Positions 33,322-38,557 of a stretch of DNA of 38,557 bases are shown here, in pieces; the stretch's first letter is position 1, and every line of letters begins with the position of its first letter. Under the pieces are notes generated by a model. It had not been told where the DNA came from. It made no database searches and worked only from the letters and a program-made list of their open reading frames with translations. The translations under genes were made by a program, and so were the position numbers. The DNA comes from RUG14186 sp964644555 (lineage in GTDB: Bacteria > Bacillota > Clostridia > Eubacteriales > Anaerofustaceae): contig CAZXWI010000003.1 in assembly GCA_964644555.1 (NCBI GenBank), forward strand, positions 1-38,557. Direction: 5' to 3'.

Positions 33322-34022
33322 GTGAATTCGTTGAAATGAAAGATGTGTGCAAACGCTACACAATGGGGGAAGTAACTATAACGGCATCGGACAATGTCAG
33401 TTTTCAAATCAAAAAGGGAGAATTTGCGGTAATAGTGGGTTCGAGCGGCGCAGGGAAAAGCACGATACTCAATATTTTGGGTGGCATGGATACATGCGAC
33501 AGCGGAATAATAGAAGTGGACGGAGTGGATATTGCAGGATACAGCGAAAAACAACTAACTTCGTACAGGAGAAACGACATAGGATTTGTTTTCCAATTTT
33601 ACAACCTTATGCAAAATCTCACAGCCAAGGAAAATGTGGAATTGGCAACGCAGATATGCAAAAACAGTTTGGAAGCATCCTTCGTACTTGACAAGGTGGG
33701 GCTTAAAGACAGAATGAACAATTTTCCATCTCAGCTATCCGGCGGAGAACAGCAAAGGGTTTCCATTGCAAGAGCATTAGCCAAGAACCCGAAGCTGCTC
33801 TTATGCGACGAACCGACGGGCGCACTCGACTACGAAACGGGAAAGAGCGTTCTTAAGCTTTTGCAGGACACCTGCAGAAACGAGGGAAAGACAGTTATCG
33901 TCATAACGCACAATCAGGCTATCACACCCATGGCAGACAGAGTCATTACCATGAAAAGCAGTAAGGTGGTATCTCAAATAACAAACCCCTGCCCCACTCC
34001 AGTAGAGCAGATAGAATGGTAG
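33318..34022 (+). CDS. ABC transporter ATP-binding protein (MacB/LolD type)
   Basis: A 234-residue ATPase of the family that partners FtsX-type permeases. Walker A is GSSGAGKST (41-49), the Q-loop is in FVFQFYNLM, the signature LSGGEQQR (140-147), Walker B LLLCDEP (160-166) and switch His in VIVITHNQ. It starts with GTG at 33318, overlapping the TetR stop as GTGA, with AAGGAG eleven bases upstream. The permease gene begins seven bases after it. Such systems act by mechanotransmission, moving lipids or peptides or providing antimicrobial resistance. Confidence 0.94.
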   Translation: MSEFVEMKDVCKRYTMGEVTITASDNVSFQIKKGEFAVIVGSSGAGKSTILNILGGMDTCDSGIIEVDGVDIAGYSEKQLTSYRRNDIGFVFQFYNLMQNLTAKENVELATQICKNSLEASFVLDKVGLKDRMNNFPSQLSGGEQQRVSIARALAKNPKLLLCDEPTGALDYETGKSVLKLLQDTCRNEGKTVIVITHNQAITPMADRVITMKSSKVVSQITNPCPTPVEQIEW

Positions 34023-34029
34023 GCACAAA

Positions 34030-37000
34030 ATGAAGTTAAAATCACTTTTTAAAGACACTTTTGCTGAAATAAAAGCCACCAAAAACAGGTTTTTGTCGAT
34101 ATTTGCGATTATTGCATTAGGCACGGGTTTCTTTGCCGGAATTAAGGCTACCTGCCCCGATATGATACAAACGGCACAAATATATTTTGATACATATAAC
34201 CTTGCAGATGTGCAAATAAAGTCCACTATGGGATTTTCCGATGACGATATAATTAAATTAAAAAATCTCAGCTACATCAAAACGGCTCAGCCATCATACA
34301 CGATTGACGCTTTTGTAACGGCGGTGGATTCCACCTCGATAATCAGGATATATTCATTTGATACCGACAAGATAAATGATGAAAATTATCTTAACAAGCC
34401 CGTTTTGATTGACGGAAGGATGCCCGAAAAGGATAATGAATGCCTTATGGATAACGGAGTTTTTACATCGGGCAAGTATCAATTGGGAGAGAAAATACAC
34501 TTAAATTTAAGCGATGATGATAATCTTTCGGAGTACATAAAATATGACACTTTTACCATAGTGGGGTTTGTGGAATCGCCGCAATATGTGTCATTCGAGC
34601 GAGGTAAGAGCAATATAGGAAACGGCTCGGTTTCTGATTTTATGCTTGTAGCGAATGAAGCTTTTGCATATGAAGTATATACCGATGTTTTCCTTAGCTT
34701 TACAAATACCGAAAATCTATTGTTTAACGAGGATGAATACAAAGATACGATAGAAGATAACATAGATAAATTAAATGATTTTGCGCTTGATCGGGAGATA
34801 ATCCGCTTTAACGAAGTAACCATGGAAGCAAAAACCCAGCTTAAAGACGCAGAGGAGCTTTTAGCTAAAAGCGAAAAAGAGGCTTACGAAGAAATACAAA
34901 ACGCCTATGCACAGCTTGATGAAGCACAAAGAGAACTAAACGAGCAACGTAAAGCCGCAGAAGAAGAACTTGCCGAGGCTAAAGAACAGCTTGACACTTT
35001 GCAAAGTGCCCTTAATGAATTGACAAAGGAAATAGATAAGGATTACGCTGACGCAAATGAAATCATGGCAAAATACGAGCTTGACGAAAATGCGCAAAAA
35101 TGCTTTGATGAGTTACGAAAATATGTGTACACTACGCCCGAAATCATAGAAGACTCCGCTGAGGATATTGAAAAGATTTACGATAACGTCAAGGCAAACG
35201 AGGAGAGAATCGGCGAAATTTTAGATGAAATTCCGAGCGCCGACAGCGAAAGACGAGAGGAACTTATAAAAGAACTGCAAACTCTTTTGGGGGTTGAAAT
35301 TACCGAAGATGATTTAGGCGAATATACGAAGAAATCAAACGAACTCAAAACAGCGCTTACAAACTCGGGAATAACAGATACGATAAGCCAAGAAGAGATT
35401 GTTATGACAGCAACAAGGCTCGGATATTTGGATTATTTACAGGACAACTCCGATAAAGCACAGGAAGAACTCGATAAATTATACGATGAATACGAAACTC
35501 AAAGGGATAACGCATATGCCCAACTAAACGATGCAGCAAGGCAGCTTTCCAACGCAAGAAACGAATTGATATTATCTGAAAAAGAGGCAAGAGAAACCAT
35601 TGATTCATCAAAAAAAGAATTGGAAGATGCAAAAAAGGAAATAGACGAACTGGAAAAACCGAAATGGTATGTGTTTGACAGAACCAATAACCCCGGTTAT
35701 GCGGGATACGAAGAAGATGCATTCAGGATAGAAAAGATAGCGAAAGTATTCCCCGTATTTTTCATATTGGTAGCGCTTTTGGTATGCTTAACTACCATGA
35801 CGAGAATGATAGAAGAACAGCGTACCCAGATAGGCACAATGAAAGCCTTGGGGTATTCCAAAGGGCTTATATTGTTTAAATATTTGTTCTATTCGTCATC
35901 TGCAGGGCTGAGCGGCAGTTTGTTCGGCATGACAATAGGATTTAAGCTGTTTCCGTATGTCATTTTTGCGGCATATCGGATAATGTATATAATGCCCGAT
36001 ATAGTAATGCCATTTAGATACGATTTGGCACTAATATGCATAGCGGCGGCACTGCTTTGCACGGGGGCGGCTTCGTTTGGGGTATGCTACAAAGAGCTTT
36101 ACGACACCCCTGCATCGTTGATGAGACCGAGAGCTCCTAAGGCAGGCAAAAAGATATTGCTTGAAAGAATTACTCCCCTTTGGAACAAGATGGGATTTTT
36201 GCATAAAGTAACGGCAAGAAACATTTTCAGATACAAAAAAAGAGTGCTTATGACCGTTATAGGAATCGCAGGCTGTACGGCTCTTATGTTTACGGGCTTC
36301 GGGCTGAAATACGCAATCGGTGCGATAGTGGATTTGCAATACGGAAATGTGTTTAACTATGATATGCTGGGAGTTTACGAAAGCAATCTACCTGAGAGCG
36401 AACTCAGTCAAATAAAATATATGCTTGATGAAAACGATATAGTAAACAGCAGCAGACTCTTTGCACAGCACAGCGTAAGCGTAAAGGGTGAAAACAGCCC
36501 AAACAAGCGTGAAGTATATATGGTGGTGGAATGTGAAAAAGGTGATTTAGCCGAGTATATCAATCTTAAAACGAGGAAAGAGCAAACGCCCATAGAAATA
36601 AGTGACGACGGTATGGTAATAGTGGAAAAACTATCCAGACTCTATGATGTAAAGGTGGGAGATACCCTTAAGGTATACAAAGACGATTTCACATATGCCG
36701 AAGTGCCTATAACGGCGATTACTGAAAACTACACGATGAATTATATATATTTATCGAGTGCAGGATATGAAAAATATTTCAAAGAAAAGCCCGATGTTAA
36801 CGCTTTTATGGCGAATATGAGCGACATTGCAAAAGAGGACGAACTTTCAACAGAGTTACTCAAAAACGACAATATATTGGCTCTTTCGTACACATCGGAG
36901 AGCGGAAAACAGTTTAGAGATTTGGTGGGCAGCTTAAATTACATAGTGCTGGTGGTTATAATATGCGCAGGAATATTGGCATTCGTGGTGCTTTATAATC

Positions 37001-37335
37001 TGGCGAACATAAACATAACCGAAAGGCGGCGAGAACTGGCCACAATAAAGGTGCTGGGCTTTTACAACAAAGAAGTGTATGCCTATGTCAACAGAGAAAA
37101 TATAGTTTCATCTTTGATGGGGATAATAGCAGGGCTTATGCTTGGAGTACCGCTTGAAAAATTTGTAATATACCATGCCGAGGTGGACAGTGTAATGTTT
37201 GCACCGGTAGTACCGCCAAGCTGCTACATATACGCTGCGCTTTTAACATTTGCGTTTGTTATTATAGTTAACAATGTTGTGGCAAAGCAGCTTGACAAAA
37301 TAGATATGGTCGAATCATTAAAATCAATAGAATAG
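34030..37335 (+). CDS. FtsX-type ABC permease with extracellular coiled coil
   Basis: An 1101-residue permease. One N-terminal membrane helix (about 20-42) is followed by a MacB-like periplasmic-type domain, then long Glu/Lys/Ala-rich helices (about 263-335 and 475-550) that should form a coiled-coil hairpin outside the membrane. The first FtsX domain (about 573-695) contains EEQRTQIGTMKALGYSKG. A second extracellular domain follows, and a C-terminal FtsX domain (about 965-1095) contains ERRRELATIKVLGFYNKEV. Both conserved coupling motifs that contact the ATPase are thus present. It lies seven bases after its ATPase. A role in efflux, lipid handling or wall-hydrolase control is possible; the cargo is unknown. 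Confidence 0.9.
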   Translation: MKLKSLFKDTFAEIKATKNRFLSIFAIIALGTGFFAGIKATCPDMIQTAQIYFDTYNLADVQIKSTMGFSDDDIIKLKNLSYIKTAQPSYTIDAFVTAVDSTSIIRIYSFDTDKINDENYLNKPVLIDGRMPEKDNECLMDNGVFTSGKYQLGEKIHLNLSDDDNLSEYIKYDTFTIVGFVESPQYVSFERGKSNIGNGSVSDFMLVANEAFAYEVYTDVFLSFTNTENLLFNEDEYKDTIEDNIDKLNDFALDREIIRFNEVTMEAKTQLKDAEELLAKSEKEAYEEIQNAYAQLDEAQRELNEQRKAAEEELAEAKEQLDTLQSALNELTKEIDKDYADANEIMAKYELDENAQKCFDELRKYVYTTPEIIEDSAEDIEKIYDNVKANEERIGEILDEIPSADSERREELIKELQTLLGVEITEDDLGEYTKKSNELKTALTNSGITDTISQEEIVMTATRLGYLDYLQDNSDKAQEELDKLYDEYETQRDNAYAQLNDAARQLSNARNELILSEKEARETIDSSKKELEDAKKEIDELEKPKWYVFDRTNNPGYAGYEEDAFRIEKIAKVFPVFFILVALLVCLTTMTRMIEEQRTQIGTMKALGYSKGLILFKYLFYSSSAGLSGSLFGMTIGFKLFPYVIFAAYRIMYIMPDIVMPFRYDLALICIAAALLCTGAASFGVCYKELYDTPASLMRPRAPKAGKKILLERITPLWNKMGFLHKVTARNIFRYKKRVLMTVIGIAGCTALMFTGFGLKYAIGAIVDLQYGNVFNYDMLGVYESNLPESELSQIKYMLDENDIVNSSRLFAQHSVSVKGENSPNKREVYMVVECEKGDLAEYINLKTRKEQTPIEISDDGMVIVEKLSRLYDVKVGDTLKVYKDDFTYAEVPITAITENYTMNYIYLSSAGYEKYFKEKPDVNAFMANMSDIAKEDELSTELLKNDNILALSYTSESGKQFRDLVGSLNYIVLVVIICAGILAFVVLYNLANINITERRRELATIKVLGFYNKEVYAYVNRENIVSSLMGIIAGLMLGVPLEKFVIYHAEVDSVMFAPVVPPSCYIYAALLTFAFVIIVNNVVAKQLDKIDMVESLKSIE

Positions 37336-37344
37336 GAGAAAATC

Positions 37345-37701
37345 ATGTTATTTATTCAATACCCTAAATGCACAACCTGCATTAAGGCGGGAAAATGGCT
37401 TGACGAAAACAAAATCAAATACGAGAGCCGAAATATAAAAGAAGATAATCCGACATATGAAGAACTCAAAAAAATGCTTGAAATAAGCGGAAATGATATA
37501 AAGAAATTATTCAACACAAGTGGTATGCTCTACAGGCAATTAAACTTAAAAGAAAAGCTTGAAGATATGACAAGCGAAGAAAAACTAAAGCTGTTAGCGG
37601 ATAACGGTATGCTGGTAAAGCGCCCGATATTGTGGGGAGATGATTTTGTGCTGACCGGATTTAAGAAAGAAGAGTGGGAGAAAAAACTTTGTGATAGATA
37701 G
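37345..37701 (+). CDS. ArsC/Spx family thioredoxin-fold protein
   Basis: A 118-residue protein of the ArsC/Spx/YffB family. The active-site region YPKCTTCIKA has a CxxC at 9-12, and the C-terminal part has the conserved KRPILW with its arginine. A CxxC occurs in Spx, but Spx proteins act on RNA polymerase, while ArsC-type relatives are reductases; the sequence does not decide between them. The ATG follows AGGAGAA, nine bases after the permease stop, so it may be read through from the TetR-ABC operon. No arsenic-resistance genes are adjacent. Confidence 0.85.
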   Translation: MLFIQYPKCTTCIKAGKWLDENKIKYESRNIKEDNPTYEELKKMLEISGNDIKKLFNTSGMLYRQLNLKEKLEDMTSEEKLKLLADNGMLVKRPILWGDDFVLTGFKKEEWEKKLCDR

Positions 37702-38383
37702 CAGCAAAAGCCTAAATGAACTGCTCTTTGAGATGCAGGATGCTTCATACAAAGAATTCCATAAAAAGCTTATGCCGAATATAGATGAAAACAGAATAAT
37801 CGGCATAAGAGTACCTATTTTGAAAAAATTCGCAAAAGAATACGCAAATAGCGGGGAGAGCGAAAAATTTCTTAACACTCTCCCCCACTTTTACTACGAA
37901 GAAAACAACTTGCATGCACTTTTAATAATGAAAATCAAGGATTATGACAAATTGATGTATCGGCTTGATGAATTTTTGCCATATGTGGATAATTGGGCAA
38001 CTTGCGATATGATTGCACCGGAGGTTTTTAAAAAACATAGTAAAGACCAGCTCTCGAAGATAGCCGAATGGATAAAAAGCGACAAGACATACACAGTAAG
38101 ATTTGCCATAGGAATGCTTATGAAATATTATTTAGACGAATATTTCGATGAAAAGTATATGGAAATGGTAATCGGGGTAAAATCGGAAGAATACTATGTA
38201 AATATGATGATTGCTTGGTATATGGCAACGGCTCTGGCTAAGCAGTATGACAGTGCAATAGAAGTATTGAAACAGAGGCGATTATCGCCTTGGATACACA
38301 ATAAAACGATACAAAAGGCACTGGAGAGCTGTAGGGTGGATGATGAAGTTAAGGAAGTGATTCGGGGGTGGAGGTGGAAGTAA
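37691..38383 (+). CDS. DNA alkylation repair protein (AlkD-like)
   Basis: A 230-residue all-helical HEAT-like repeat protein of the AlkD family, glycosylases that remove bulky or cationic alkylated bases without flipping them. The N-terminal YKEFHKKLMPN followed by IIGIRVPILKKFAKEY, the central YVDNWATCDM and the helical DKTYTVRFAIGMLMKYYLDE match the family. The start is a GTG overlapping the preceding gene by 11 bases, with GGGAG about ten bases upstream; no better in-frame start lies before the conserved region. The catalytic role depends on aromatic residues that I cannot place with confidence. Confidence 0.87.
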   Translation: MIDSSKSLNELLFEMQDASYKEFHKKLMPNIDENRIIGIRVPILKKFAKEYANSGESEKFLNTLPHFYYEENNLHALLIMKIKDYDKLMYRLDEFLPYVDNWATCDMIAPEVFKKHSKDQLSKIAEWIKSDKTYTVRFAIGMLMKYYLDEYFDEKYMEMVIGVKSEEYYVNMMIAWYMATALAKQYDSAIEVLKQRRLSPWIHNKTIQKALESCRVDDEVKEVIRGWRWK

Positions 38384-38397
38384 GTTGATGCCAGATT

Positions 38398-38467
38398 GGA
38401 GAACTGGTCCATAGGTGTCGAAATTTATCAAAAACTACGAAAGTACGGTTGTTCAGACCAGTTCTCC
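38398..38467. repeat. Inverted-repeat intergenic element with GGAGAACTGGTC arms
   Basis: A perfect 12-bp inverted pair: GGAGAACTGGTC at 38398-38409 and its complement at 38456-38467, with a 46-base interior. It starts 15 bases after the AlkD-like stop. The arms match single copies at 6903-6913 and 32495-32505. It could act as a terminator-like hairpin or be a small mobile repeat. Confidence 0.75.
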
Positions 38468-38557
38468 ACGAACTTTAGCAAAAAAATAAGCCCTTTTCGG
38501 CTCAACCCTCCCCAATAATTCCCATTTCAACACACTTATTCAGCTAAAACTCACCCG

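Noticed and set aside
37345..37701. Arsenate resistance operon
   Set aside because: Only an ArsC/Spx-family protein is present; no arsR, arsB or acr3 gene is near, and the family is broad.

Overview
The window looks like a chromosomal segment of an AT-rich, Gram-positive-type member of the Bacillota, most likely class Clostridia. The reasons are the low-GC codon use, purine-rich AGGAGG-type ribosome binding sites, the Firmicutes-type L10 leader, the gap-pgk-tpi-gpmI glycolytic block, the xseA-xseB-ispA block next to nusB, and MutS2. No genus can be named from the sequence alone. A run of exactly 100 N at 7127-7226 shows a draft scaffold. No rRNA, tRNA, CRISPR array, transposase or phage gene was seen.

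Layout. (1) 134-6748, minus strand: an M16C metallopeptidase, a D,D-carboxypeptidase and mutS2, with overlapping ends. (2) 6917-7561: a non-coding 144-bp tandem repeat array, interrupted by the assembly gap, whose units carry terminator-like hairpins; its last unit is the natural terminator of rplL. (3) 7562-10827, minus: rpmG-secE-nusG-rplK-rplA, then a separate promoter and an L10 leader ahead of rplJ-rplL. rpoB and rpoC do not follow rplL. (4) 11332-11862, plus: an isolated isochorismatase/nicotinamidase-type hydrolase. (5) 12007-16187, minus: a DUF554 membrane protein, a P5C-reductase-like enzyme, hisS, a rhomboid-like protein without its catalytic serine, and a DUF4230 protein. (6) 16333-20109, minus: a five-gene ABC-2 locus headed by a GntR regulator with a near-consensus promoter and a clear operator. 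(7) 20315-24889, minus: the lower-glycolysis operon gapA-pgk-tpiA-gpmI. (8) 24959-30662, minus: a K+ transporter subunit, an rRNA/tRNA 2'-O-methyltransferase, nusB, a TsaD-like paralogue, xseA, xseB and a polyprenyl diphosphate synthase. (9) 30818-38383, plus: a membrane alpha/beta-hydrolase lacking its nucleophile serine, a TetR regulator with a MacB-type ABC ATPase and a 1101-residue FtsX-type permease, an ArsC/Spx-family protein and an AlkD-like protein.

Most of the window is housekeeping. The strongest unexplained structures are non-coding. One is the tandem array of terminator-bearing repeats behind the L7/L12 gene, together with the large imperfect palindrome it forms with the rplL 3' end. 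The other is a short motif, GAGAACTGGTC, present only between genes and twice arranged as an inverted pair about 44 bp apart. No wholly new multi-gene system could be demonstrated; the two regulator-ABC loci with unusual extracellular parts are the nearest candidates among the proteins.
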